Assembly (NCBI GenBank): GCA_013327885.1
Contig: JABUMY010000004.1
Span: forward strand, 62,001-126,000
DNA: 64,000 nt
Reading direction: 5' to 3'
Source of the DNA: Flavisolibacter longurius
Lineage (GTDB): Bacteria > Bacteroidota > Bacteroidia > Chitinophagales > Chitinophagaceae
The translations under genes and the position numbers were made by a program. Below the pieces are notes generated by a model. That model made no database searches. It saw only the letters and a program-made list of their open reading frames with translations, and was not told the origin of the DNA. Every line of letters begins with the position of its first letter. The stretch's first letter is position 1. This document shows positions 44,238-52,468 of the stretch, one piece after another.

Positions 44238-45758
44238 ATGAAAAATAAGTTGCTGTACAGCATTTGTCTCCTGGCCCTGGTGCTGCTCTGGGGTTGCAAA
44301 AAAGAAGACGAGAACTACCCGGGTGGTACACCCAGTCCTTACATTGCCGTGCTGGATGTGCGGGCCATTCACGAAGGACAGGATGTGACCCTGACAAAAG
44401 AAAATATGTTTGGTGCCAACAAGATCGCTGCCGTGGTCACTTCCGATCATGCGGGTGGTAACATTCCGGCCGGCCTGGTGGTGGTGCAGGACAACCGCCG
44501 CCTTGGCGAACTCCGCGGCCTGGCCATCAACATTGGTGCGGCAGCGGCCGATTACAAGCCTGGCGACGGACTGATTATCGATGTAGAAGGCGGAACCCTG
44601 AGCCGGGTAAACGGCATCCTGCAACTGAATGGTATTTCCCCACAAAAAATAGAGAAAGCCGCTTCGGGTATTGCCCTTACGCCCTTGTCGGTGAAAAGCA
44701 ATGACGTAATTGCCAACCCCGGCCGCTACGAAGGGGTGCTGATCTCGCTAACTTCGGTTGGTTTTGATCCTTCTTACCCCGCTGGTTCTACCTATGCCGG
44801 CGACAAAACCATCAACGATGGTTTTGGCAATACGATCCTGCATACAGAGGCCGGTGCTGCCTGGTCGGGTAAGCCCCTGCCGTTCCTTTCCAACTTTAGC
44901 GGTATTGTTTTTGGCGGTGCCGATGGCAAACCGCAGTTGTGGCCCCGCACCGAAAGTGATATTACCGTTCGCAGTGCCACGGCACCTAAGATCGCACCGG
45001 TTGTGATCACCGGTTTTCTGACCGATCCTGCCGGCGGCGATGGTGACTACGAATACATCCAGTTGCTGGCAACCCGTAACATTGATTTTTCCGTGACGCC
45101 CATGTCGGTAGCCGCCACCAACAATGCCGGTGCTTCCACGCCAACCGGTGTGCCGGTTGAAGGCTGGGCTACTGGTGGCCAGCGTACGTATAAGATCAAT
45201 ATTACCGATGGTACCGTACAAAAGGGCCAGTATTTTTATGTGGGCAGCAACAAAAAGATCTGGGGCAGTGCGTCGGCTGACATCAACCCGGCTTTTTGGG
45301 TAACCAAAAAGTATGCATCGGAGGACGGCGATGGCTTTGGCACCAAAACCAGCAACCTGCTGGCCAACAGCGGTAACGCCGGCGGCATTGCGGTTTTTGA
45401 TAAAACCACAGTGGATGCCACCACCGTTCCTGTAGATGTAGTTTTTTATGGTGGCAACGGAACGCTTTTCAGCGCCGGGCCGCCGGCAAGAGGCTACCGC
45501 ATCACCAACACCGATTATTACGACGATAAGCATCCCGTTACCCAAGCAGAACAACCGTTCTTCGCCCAGGGCTCCAATACCACCAAGTTTACCTTTCCCA
45601 CCGTTGTGTCGGGAGTTGGCGGCTATTTTGCCAGGCTGGGTGGTACCTACAACATTGTTACCGGTCGCTGGACATCGGCCCGCCTGATGAACAACGTACT
45701 GCTGAGCAATGCTTCTACCCTGGCAGAGATCGAAGGTGGAACCTCTATTGAAGACTAA
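44238..45758 (+). CDS. DUF5689 surface lipoprotein
   Basis: 506 residues. Lipobox LLWGC places the lipid Cys near residue 20. DUF5689 occupies about 35-240 (IAVLDVRAIHEGQDVTLT, KIAAVVTSDHAGGNIPAG), with OB-fold-like beta text; a second lectin/lamin-tail-like beta domain follows (VVITGFLTDPAGGDGDYEYIQLLA). Proteins of this family commonly follow SusD genes and may be surface ligand-binding partners; their ligand is unknown. The 17-base RNA hairpin just downstream may set its level against the enzymes. Confidence 0.85.
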   Translation: MKNKLLYSICLLALVLLWGCKKEDENYPGGTPSPYIAVLDVRAIHEGQDVTLTKENMFGANKIAAVVTSDHAGGNIPAGLVVVQDNRRLGELRGLAINIGAAAADYKPGDGLIIDVEGGTLSRVNGILQLNGISPQKIEKAASGIALTPLSVKSNDVIANPGRYEGVLISLTSVGFDPSYPAGSTYAGDKTINDGFGNTILHTEAGAAWSGKPLPFLSNFSGIVFGGADGKPQLWPRTESDITVRSATAPKIAPVVITGFLTDPAGGDGDYEYIQLLATRNIDFSVTPMSVAATNNAGASTPTGVPVEGWATGGQRTYKINITDGTVQKGQYFYVGSNKKIWGSASADINPAFWVTKKYASEDGDGFGTKTSNLLANSGNAGGIAVFDKTTVDATTVPVDVVFYGGNGTLFSAGPPARGYRITNTDYYDDKHPVTQAEQPFFAQGSNTTKFTFPTVVSGVGGYFARLGGTYNIVTGRWTSARLMNNVLLSNASTLAEIEGGTSIED

Positions 45759-45770
45759 TAACGGCTACCT

Positions 45771-45807
45771 GCAAACGTAAAAGCGGCACTGCCGTTTTTG
45801 CGTTTGC
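45771..45807 (+). other. 17-base RNA stem inside the glp/SusCD operon
   Basis: Arms 45771-45787 and 45791-45807 pair over 17 positions around an ACT loop. The two non-Watson-Crick positions are both G-U pairs when read as plus-strand RNA and mismatches on the other strand. No U tract follows, so it looks like an mRNA-stability, processing or weak-attenuation element rather than a full terminator. Confidence 0.65.
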
Positions 45808-45852
45808 AAAGCCAATATCCCAATATCGTATTATCTTAATATCGCTTAGCTA

Positions 45853-47289
45853 ATGGCAATCAACAGAAGACATTTCCTGGCGCAAATCGCCTGGCTCACC
45901 GGTGGCCTCCTTTTTTACCGCTGCACACCGGCCAAAGACCTGGCGCTTTCCGGTAAAACCATTGGCGGCACCATTAGCGCCAGCGGCAAAGGATTAAAAG
46001 ATGTGGTGGTAAGCGATGGCTATTCCGTTGTGCTTACCGATAAAAAAGGCCGCTACGAGCTGGCGCCGCATCCCGATGCCATTGCGCTTTTTGTATCCAC
46101 ACCGGCCGGTTATGCTTTTCCGCAGGAAGGCGGCATTGCCCGGCATTACATCCTGATGCAAAATGTAAGCAAGGATCAATCGAACAACTTTAACCTGCAG
46201 GCCTTGCAGCGCTCCGATGAGGAGCACAGCTTCATCATTTGGGCTGACCCGCAAGTAAAGAATGCCAAGGATGTGCAAAAGCTGATGAGCGAAACCGTAC
46301 CCGATGTAAAAAAATGGGTGGCCGCACAACCGCAGGGTGCCCTGCTGCACGGTATTTCGGTGGGGGATATTGTGTGGGATGAACTGCAGCTTTTTGCCGA
46401 CTACGACAAAGCCGTGGCGCAGATGGGTATCCCGTTTTTTCAATGCCTGGGCAACCACGACATGGACTACCGCAAAGGCGGCGATGAAACCTCCGACGAT
46501 ACGTTTGCATTGACTTATGGTCCTACCTATTATTCCTTCAACCGCGGTCAGGTGCACTATGTTGTGCTTGATAACGTTCGTTATTTAGGCAAGGAAAGGG
46601 AATACGATGGCTTTGTGCAGCAACATCAATTGGACTGGCTGCAAAAAGACCTTTCCTTTGTTCCGGCAGACAAGCTGGTAGTGCTTTGTGTGCACATCCC
46701 CATTCATCGCGGCACCAAGAACAACGAAGCCCTTTATGCCCTGTTGCAGGGCCGCAACGTACACATTATGTCGGGGCATACGCATTACAACGTCAACGCC
46801 ATTCGCGACAATATTTACGAGCATAACCACGGTACCGTTTGCGGCGCCTGGTGGACGGGGCCCATCTGCGAGGACGGCACGCCCAGCGGTTATGGCATTT
46901 ATACCGTAAAAGGAAAAAAATTAAGCTGGCAATACAAGGCTACCGGCAAACCGGTCGACTACCAGTTAGCGATCTACGACAACGAAATTTCAGCCACGGA
47001 GAAACAAGTGCTGGTAAACATCTGGAATCACGATCCCGCCTGGAAGACCGAGTACTGGGTGGACGGCGTAAGCAAGGGCGCACTGGAACAGATTGAGGGA
47101 TTTGATCCGCTGGCGTATAAGAACATGCTGGGACCCGACCTGCCCAAGCCCCGCGGCTTTGCCGAACCGAAAAAAACAAAGCATTTATTCAGGGCCGTTG
47201 TGCCGGCTAGCGCCAAAACCGTAAAGGTGGTGGCCACCGACCGGTTTGGCAAGACCTATACCGCCCAGCATACAATTGGCCCCGTTTAA
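45853..47289 (+). CDS. Calcineurin-like metallophosphoesterase with N- and C-terminal accessory domains
   Basis: 478 residues. Twin-arginine-like start (NRRHFLAQIAW) and possible lipobox (LFYRC). An N-terminal beta domain (35-115) comes before the phosphoesterase core: D132-P-Q134 (the first motif has Gln for the usual His), GDIVWD with Asp172, GNHD at 200-203, His281 and GHTH ending at His311. A C-terminal beta domain (about 330-470) completes the MetallophosN/Metallophos/MetallophosC order. Periplasmic or surface hydrolysis of phosphomono- or diesters is expected; releasing head-group or glycerol from glycerophospho compounds fits the neighbours. Confidence 0.9.
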   Translation: MAINRRHFLAQIAWLTGGLLFYRCTPAKDLALSGKTIGGTISASGKGLKDVVVSDGYSVVLTDKKGRYELAPHPDAIALFVSTPAGYAFPQEGGIARHYILMQNVSKDQSNNFNLQALQRSDEEHSFIIWADPQVKNAKDVQKLMSETVPDVKKWVAAQPQGALLHGISVGDIVWDELQLFADYDKAVAQMGIPFFQCLGNHDMDYRKGGDETSDDTFALTYGPTYYSFNRGQVHYVVLDNVRYLGKEREYDGFVQQHQLDWLQKDLSFVPADKLVVLCVHIPIHRGTKNNEALYALLQGRNVHIMSGHTHYNVNAIRDNIYEHNHGTVCGAWWTGPICEDGTPSGYGIYTVKGKKLSWQYKATGKPVDYQLAIYDNEISATEKQVLVNIWNHDPAWKTEYWVDGVSKGALEQIEGFDPLAYKNMLGPDLPKPRGFAEPKKTKHLFRAVVPASAKTVKVVATDRFGKTYTAQHTIGPV

Positions 47290-47301
47290 AATTCTGCCTG
47301 T

Positions 47302-47979
47302 ATGAAAAAGATCATTTTTTTCTTTGCGCTGATCGCTGCCTTGCAATCCGGCGGTCAAACACCTAAATGGGACAGCACCCATCGCCCCGGCAATTTTGCG
47401 CTGAAAGTGGACCTGTTCCGCAGTTATCCTAATTCGACTAAAGACATCATATTCCTGGGCAACAGCATCACGGCCGGTGTAGATTGGGTAGAGCTATTGG
47501 GAAACCCGGTTGTGCGTAACCGTGGTATCTCCGGCGACATTACGTTTGGTGTGCTGGAGCGCCTGCACGAAGTAACGGAAGGCGCACCCGCAAAAGTGTT
47601 TATCCTTATCGGCATCAACGATATTTCCCGCAATATTCCCGACAGCGTGATTATCGGCAATTATGAAAAGATGATCCGGCGGATCAAAAGGGAATCGCCC
47701 AAGACAAAGATCTATTTTCAAACCCTGATGCCGGTGAACAACAACTTCACGCAGTTTAAAAATCATTACAACAAAGACGAGCATATTCTTTTTGTGAACG
47801 AAAGCCTGAAGGCCCTGGCGGCCAAAGAAAAGATTACGCTTATTGATCTTTACCCGCACTTTTTAGACAGCGAAAAAAAGATGGACAAGAAATATACCAT
47901 CGATGGCTTGCATCTTAACGCCGAAGGTTACAAGGTGTGGGCCGAAGTATTAAAAAAGGGCGGATACCTCGAAAAATAA
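47302..47979 (+). CDS. SGNH/GDSL hydrolase, PAF-acetylhydrolase-like
   Basis: 225 residues with signal peptide (MKKIIFFFALIAALQSGG). SGNH blocks: FLGNSIT with Ser55, NRGISGD, LIGINDI and DGLHLN with Asp201/His204. The NRGISGD form is that of the platelet-activating-factor acetylhydrolase-like and sialate-esterase-like subgroup. In this operon an (lyso)phospholipid deacylase that yields glycerophosphodiester is a tempting role, although acetylesterase activity on other substrates is equally compatible with the motifs. Starts 12 bases after the phosphoesterase; diesterase gene 3 bases after it. Confidence 0.88.
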   Translation: MKKIIFFFALIAALQSGGQTPKWDSTHRPGNFALKVDLFRSYPNSTKDIIFLGNSITAGVDWVELLGNPVVRNRGISGDITFGVLERLHEVTEGAPAKVFILIGINDISRNIPDSVIIGNYEKMIRRIKRESPKTKIYFQTLMPVNNNFTQFKNHYNKDEHILFVNESLKALAAKEKITLIDLYPHFLDSEKKMDKKYTIDGLHLNAEGYKVWAEVLKKGGYLEK

Positions 47980-47982
47980 AGC

Positions 47983-48885
47983 ATGAAAGGACAACTGGCA
48001 CTGGCCGTAATAACGGCGGCACTGCTCTCTTGCAGCGCACAAAAAAAAGCAGCAAGCTTTCCACCGGGTTTTGACAAACAAGGCCACCGCGGCAGCCGCG
48101 GGCTGATGCCGGAGAATACTATTCCTGCGATGCGCAAGGCCATTGATGTAGGCGTAACCACGCTGGAAATGGACCTGGGGATTTCGGGTGATAAACAGGT
48201 GGTGGTTTCGCATGATCCTTATTTCCACGAAAACATTACCACCACGGCGGAGGGTAAAACCCTGACAAAAGCAGAAGCCGGCAAACGGCTCCTGTACACC
48301 ATGCCTTACGACAGCATCAAAAAATATGATGTGGGCCGGAAGCCTCACCCTGATTTTCCGCGGCAGCAAAAGCTGGCTGTTCACAAACCGCTACTGGCCG
48401 ACCTGCTGACCGATGCTGAAACCTATGGGAAGGAAAAAGGCCGTACTCTTTTTTACAATATCGAGATTAAATCAAAACCCGAAGGTGATGGCAAAAAGCA
48501 CCCGCCGGTAGAAGAATTTGTTGACCTGGCCATGGCGGTGATTAACAGCAAGGACATTACAGCAAGAACAACGATCCAGGCCTTTGATCCAAGAGCCCTG
48601 CAGGTGGTGCACCGCAAATACCCGGGTGTGGTAACGTCGCTACTGATCGAAGGGGCTGACAAGCGTTCGCTGGACGAACAGCTCCAGCAATTAGGGTATA
48701 CGCCACCGGTATACAGTCCGCATTTTTCACTGGTGACTGCTGCCCTGGTGGAAGCCTGTCACAAACGGGGCATGCGGGTGATACCATGGACAGCAAATAC
48801 AATCGAAGAGATAAAACGTTTGAAAGACCTGAAAGTGGATGGCATCATTACTGATTACCCGGATCTTTTTGAGCAACTGAAGTAG
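47983..48885 (+). CDS. Secreted glycerophosphodiester phosphodiesterase
   Basis: 300 residues. Lipoprotein signal with LLSC (Cys17). GDPD signature: GHRGSRGLMPENT with His35/Arg36/Glu44, metal residues Glu62 and Asp64 (LEMDLG), and His77 (VSHDP), then a C-terminal VIPWTANTIEEIKRLKDLKVDGIITDYP. It cuts glycerophosphocholine/ethanolamine/glycerol-like diesters to sn-glycerol-3-phosphate plus alcohol in the periplasm, feeding GlpT. Last gene of the run, three bases after the SGNH gene. Equivalent in role to E. coli GlpQ. Confidence 0.94.
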   Translation: MKGQLALAVITAALLSCSAQKKAASFPPGFDKQGHRGSRGLMPENTIPAMRKAIDVGVTTLEMDLGISGDKQVVVSHDPYFHENITTTAEGKTLTKAEAGKRLLYTMPYDSIKKYDVGRKPHPDFPRQQKLAVHKPLLADLLTDAETYGKEKGRTLFYNIEIKSKPEGDGKKHPPVEEFVDLAMAVINSKDITARTTIQAFDPRALQVVHRKYPGVVTSLLIEGADKRSLDEQLQQLGYTPPVYSPHFSLVTAALVEACHKRGMRVIPWTANTIEEIKRLKDLKVDGIITDYPDLFEQLK

Positions 48886-48889
48886 TTAG

Positions 48890-49227
48890 TGGTGAGTGGT
48901 CAGTAGTGGGAGGAGCGAGTAGTAAATGGCAAGTAGCGAGTAGTAGTTGAATCGTTTGTAGTAGATAGTTAGGTAGGAGTTGTGACTTGTGTTGTTGTCT
49001 TAATCAGGATGGATTGTGATACAGGCTTGCTGGCAAGTGGTGCCACTGACCGCGAAGCGGTCAAACGTTAATAGCCGCGGGTGAAACCCGTGGACAGCGA
49101 ATGGGAAATGGAAGCCGACCCTGAAGGAGTCGAAAAGTGAAAGAACTTGCCGGTTGGTGAAACGAAAACAAAAATTGCTTTCGCACTCACCACTGACCAC
49201 TCACCATTCACCATTCACCACTCACCA
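48890..49227. repeat. Inverted heptad arrays enclosing GAA-loop hairpins
   Basis: This fills most of the 410-base gap before glpK. Left arm TGGTGAG-TGGTCAG plus degenerate units (48890-48960), right arm of six CTCACCA/CTGACCA/TTCACCA units (49186-49227). Between them are hairpins GACCGC-GAA-GCGGTC (49048-49062), CCGCGGGT-GAA-ACCCGTGG (49075-49093) and a weaker one at 49117-49131. CGAAA (49163-49167) and TTTCG (49179-49183) lie near the right arm and could be operator half-sites for glpK. No coding frame is credible. Confidence 0.75.
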
Positions 49228-49295
49228 CATCCAAATCTGCTTTATATTTAAGGCTTCATATAACCGAACCGTATTGATCACATAATCTTGCTTGC

Positions 49296-50792
49296 ATGTC
49301 CAAATTCATCTTAGCATTCGACCAGGGAACCACCAGCTCACGGGCCATCATCTTTGACAAAAAAGGCGATATTGTTTCGGTAGCGCAAAAAGAGTTCACA
49401 CAGATCTTTCCCCAACCCGGATGGGTGGAGCATGATCCGAACGAGATCTGGTCAACACAACTGGGTGTGGCTACCGAAGCGATTCTCAAAGCCGGCCTCA
49501 CCGTATACGACATTGCCGGCATCGGCATCACCAATCAACGCGAGACCGCCGTGGTCTGGGACCGCAATACCTCGCAACCCATCTACAATGCTATTGTATG
49601 GCAGGACCGCCGTACGGCTGCTTATTGCGACGAACTAAAACGGGACGGCTCCGCCAATATTATCAAAGAAAAAAGCGGCCTGGTAACCGATGCTTATTTT
49701 TCTGCTACCAAGGTGAAATGGATATTGGACTATGTACCCGGCGCCAAGGCAAAAGCCGACAACGGCGAGCTTTGTTTTGGTACCATCGATAGCTGGCTCT
49801 TATGGAAACTCACCAACGGCCAGGTGCACAAAACAGACGTAACCAATGCCTGTCGCACCATGCTGTTTAATATCCATACCATGCAGTGGGATGATGACCT
49901 GCTGAAGATCTTTGGTATTCCACACAGCATGCTGCCCGAGGTTTGTTCGAGCAGCGAGATCTATGGCCATACACAGCACTTGTTAACCGCCGCTAATATT
50001 CCCATTTGCGGCATTGCCGGCGACCAGCAGGCAGCGCTGTTTGGACAGATGTGCATTCAGCCCGGTATGGTAAAGAATACCTACGGAACGGGTTGTTTTA
50101 TGCTGATGAACACCGGAACCAAACCGGTTCCTTCCAACAATAATTTATTGACAACAGTTGCCTGGAAGATTGGCAACGAAGTGCAGTATGCACTCGAGGG
50201 CAGTGTGTTTATTGCCGGTGCCGTGGTGCAATGGCTGCGGGATGGGTTAAAGCTGATTCAAACCTCCGGCGATGTGGAAGCACTTAGCCTGAAAGCGGAA
50301 GATAACGGTGGCGTGTACATGGTGCCCGCTTTTACGGGACTGGGTGCACCGTACTGGAACCAGCATGCCAGGGGTATGATCGTAGGCCTGACGCGGGGAA
50401 GTTCGGATGCACACATTGCAAGAGCGGCCATTGAAAGCATTGCTTACCAAACCATGGATGTGCTGAAGGCCATGGAAGCCGATGCGGCGCTGGCCATTAA
50501 AGAAGTACGGGTAGATGGCGGTGCCACGGTGAACAATTACCTGATGCAGTTCCAGGCCGACATCCTGAACACAACCGTGATACGGCCGCAAATAACGGAA
50601 ACGACAGCCCTTGGTGCTGCCTATCTTGCGGGCCTGGCCGTTGGCTTTTGGAGCGATACAAAAGAAGTGGAAGCCTACTGGCAAAAAGGCCGCGCCTTTG
50701 AAGCGGCCATGACCGATGACGTAAGAACATTACATCAAAAGTCCTGGAAAAAAGCCATCCGTGCCGCACAGGCATGGGCGGAAGAGGGATGA
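49296..50792 (+). CDS. glpK: Glycerol kinase
   Basis: 498 residues, standard length. FGGY-kinase signatures: [13 protein letters not shown] at 7-19, [36 protein letters not shown] and [18 protein letters not shown]. Phosphorylates glycerol to G3P in the cytoplasm with ATP. It is separated from the first operon by the repeat-rich gap, so it has its own promoter; a weak -7-like TAATCTTG lies five bases before the ATG. glpF follows after 132 bases that contain another inverted heptad element. Confidence 0.96.
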   Translation: MSKFILAFDQGTTSSRAIIFDKKGDIVSVAQKEFTQIFPQPGWVEHDPNEIWSTQLGVATEAILKAGLTVYDIAGIGITNQRETAVVWDRNTSQPIYNAIVWQDRRTAAYCDELKRDGSANIIKEKSGLVTDAYFSATKVKWILDYVPGAKAKADNGELCFGTIDSWLLWKLTNGQVHKTDVTNACRTMLFNIHTMQWDDDLLKIFGIPHSMLPEVCSSSEIYGHTQHLLTAANIPICGIAGDQQAALFGQMCIQPGMVKNTYGTGCFMLMNTGTKPVPSNNNLLTTVAWKIGNEVQYALEGSVFIAGAVVQWLRDGLKLIQTSGDVEALSLKAEDNGGVYMVPAFTGLGAPYWNQHARGMIVGLTRGSSDAHIARAAIESIAYQTMDVLKAMEADAALAIKEVRVDGGATVNNYLMQFQADILNTTVIRPQITETTALGAAYLAGLAVGFWSDTKEVEAYWQKGRAFEAAMTDDVRTLHQKSWKKAIRAAQAWAEEG

Positions 50793-50893
50793 GTGGTGAA
50801 TGGTGAGTGGTGAATGAAGGTCGTTTCAATTGAAAATTTCATTCACCGCTTGCAGCTACTCACCACTGACCACTGACCACTCACCATTCACCA
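50790..50893. repeat. Inverted heptad element between glpK and glpF
   Basis: Left arm TGAGTGG-TGAATGG-TGAGTGG-TGAATGA starting on the glpK stop codon (50790-50817); right arm CTCACCA-CTGACCA-CTGACCA-CTCACCA-TTCACCA (50859-50893). The arms are reverse complements; the loop is about 41 bases. It could fold in the glpK-glpF mRNA. Confidence 0.85.
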
Positions 50894-50924
50894 ATTACAC
50901 AAACTACAAACTTCAACTCCAACC

Positions 50925-51635
50925 ATGAACATCTTCATCGGGGAAATTATCGGCACGTTTCTTCTCATCTTATTGGGCAACGGCGTTGTTGCCAACGTTA
51001 TTCTGAACAAAACCAAAGGCAATGGCGGCGGGTGGATCGTGATCACTTTTGGCTGGGCGATGGCTGTTTTTGTTGGCGTATTTGTGGCTTCCAAGGCCAG
51101 CGGTGCCCACCTCAATTCGGCCGTTACCCTGGCGCTGGCTGTTACTGGTAAAATAGGTTGGAACGTGGTGCCCGAATACCTGGCCGGACAACTCATTGGC
51201 GCCATGCTGGGTTCACTGGGTGTATGGGCCGCCTACCACCGGCATTTTCTGGCAACCGACGATGCTGGTACCAAGCTAGCAACGTTTGCCACGGGGCCGG
51301 CTATACGTAGTCCGTTGCCCAACCTGGTTACAGAGATCATTGGCACCTTTGTACTCATTTTTGCCGTGCTCTTTATCATTGCGCCGTCCAGCAGCCTGGG
51401 TGCACTGGATGCCCTGCCGGTAGCCCTGCTGGTGCTGGCCATTGGCTTAAGCCTGGGTGGTCCTACCGGTTATGCCATCAATCCTGCAAGAGACCTGGGT
51501 CCCCGAATCATGCACGCTATTTTGCCCATTGGCAAAAAAGGCAGCAGCGACTGGGAGTATGCCTGGATTCCCATTGTTGGACCGCTGATCGGTGCCGTGG
51601 CTGCAGCCCTGCTGTTTATGGCACTGCCGGCATAA
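50925..51635 (+). CDS. glpF: Glycerol facilitator (aquaglyceroporin, MIP family)
   Basis: 236 residues with six membrane helices plus two half-helices. The second pore motif is N186-P-A-R189-D190, the Asp after NPAR being the mark of glycerol channels over water channels. The first motif is N64-S65-A66 instead of NPA. Trp44 in FGWAMAV is a candidate selectivity-filter residue. It passes glycerol across the inner membrane to GlpK. A terminator follows. Confidence 0.94.
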   Translation: MNIFIGEIIGTFLLILLGNGVVANVILNKTKGNGGGWIVITFGWAMAVFVGVFVASKASGAHLNSAVTLALAVTGKIGWNVVPEYLAGQLIGAMLGSLGVWAAYHRHFLATDDAGTKLATFATGPAIRSPLPNLVTEIIGTFVLIFAVLFIIAPSSSLGALDALPVALLVLAIGLSLGGPTGYAINPARDLGPRIMHAILPIGKKGSSDWEYAWIPIVGPLIGAVAAALLFMALPA

Positions 51636-51653
51636 GCAACAAAATTTATAAAA

Positions 51654-51691
51654 TGAGGCTGTCTCGAAAGATTTGAGACGGCTTCTTATTT
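51654..51691 (+). terminator. Terminator of glpKF
   Basis: GGCTGTCTC / GAGACGGCT stem (one G-U) around a nine-base loop with TTCTTATTTT after it, 19 bases past the glpF stop. Confidence 0.7.
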
Positions 51692-51767
51692 TAAGCCCGG
51701 AGGGGTCACCCATTAGCTTCATTCTAATTGAATAATTGGTTATCTTCTTGGAACCAATTCTAGCTGC

Positions 51768-52214
51768 ATGACCACCTACCGACAAATCTTCTACCACATC
51801 GTTTTCAGTACAAAAAACCGTGAACCGTCCCTACCACTAAACCACCAAGAAGACCTATATCGTTTTATCTGGGGGGTAGTAAATAACCGCCGCTGCCACC
51901 TGTACCGCATTGGTGGCACAGAAGATCATCTTCATATTTTTTCAGACCTGCATCCCTCTATTTCACTGGCTGATTATGTAAAAGAAATCAAAGTAGCCAG
52001 CAGCATTTGGATGGGACAGAATAAGCTGTTTCCACAGTTTACCCATTGGCAGGAAGGCTATGGCGCCTTTACCTGTTCGGTAAACGAAAGAGATGCCGTG
52101 ATTGATTACATCAAACGACAAAAAGAGCATCATAAAACCGAAAGCTTTCATGACGAATACAAACGGCTGTTAACGGAGAATGAGATTCCCTTCGAAGAAA
52201 AGTATTTGTTGTAA
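51768..52214 (+). CDS. REP-associated tyrosine transposase (Y1, IS200/IS605-like TnpA)
   Basis: 148 residues. HUH motif H54-L-H56 in EDHLHIFSDLHP and the catalytic tyrosine Tyr114 in VIDYIKRQKEHH are intact. No TnpB follows, and there are no clear IS ends. The gene is flanked by hairpins (51694-51706 and 52268-52351), so it fits the RAYT group that mobilises or processes REP hairpins rather than an autonomous IS. It nicks and rejoins single-stranded DNA at hairpins. It is the likely source of the REP-like blocks at 34.8 and 49.0 kb (inference). Confidence 0.85.
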   Translation: MTTYRQIFYHIVFSTKNREPSLPLNHQEDLYRFIWGVVNNRRCHLYRIGGTEDHLHIFSDLHPSISLADYVKEIKVASSIWMGQNKLFPQFTHWQEGYGAFTCSVNERDAVIDYIKRQKEHHKTESFHDEYKRLLTENEIPFEEKYLL

Positions 52215-52267
52215 CGAGGTCTAATGAAGATTGGGTTATGCAGAGATGACGAGGGAAGTATAAGGGA

Positions 52268-52351
52268 GACCCCTCCGGGGTCTGTGCCCCTCTCGCCATC
52301 GTCTTCCACCGGTTGCACCGGTGGCTATTCAGGGGAAAGCCCTCCGGGCTT
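52268..52351. repeat. REP-like hairpins downstream of the transposase
   Basis: GACCCC-TCC-GGGGTC (52268-52282), CCACCGG-TTGCA-CCGGTGG (52306-52324) and AAGCCC-TCC-GGGCTT (52337-52351). A related imperfect hairpin (ACCC-type stem, GGA loop) lies upstream at 51694-51706. Confidence 0.8.
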
Positions 52352-52468
52352 GGAAACAGCCTTTTGTATCAAATGGTTTTGAAAGGACTTGAATGTTCTA
52401 TTTGTAAAAACAGTAGCCATCTTTTACCCAACAAAAAAAGATGCGGCCTCTTCTAGCAAAGCCATTTT

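Noticed and set aside
35522-51635. Ordinary polysaccharide utilisation locus
   Set aside because: No glycoside hydrolase, lyase, sugar transporter or hybrid regulator is inside it; all enzymes concern phosphoesters, esters or glycerol. The GH5 gene is 8 kb away on the other strand.
51654-52351. Complete insertion sequence around the Y1 transposase
   Set aside because: No matching ends or target duplication and no accessory gene; flanking hairpins fit a RAYT instead.
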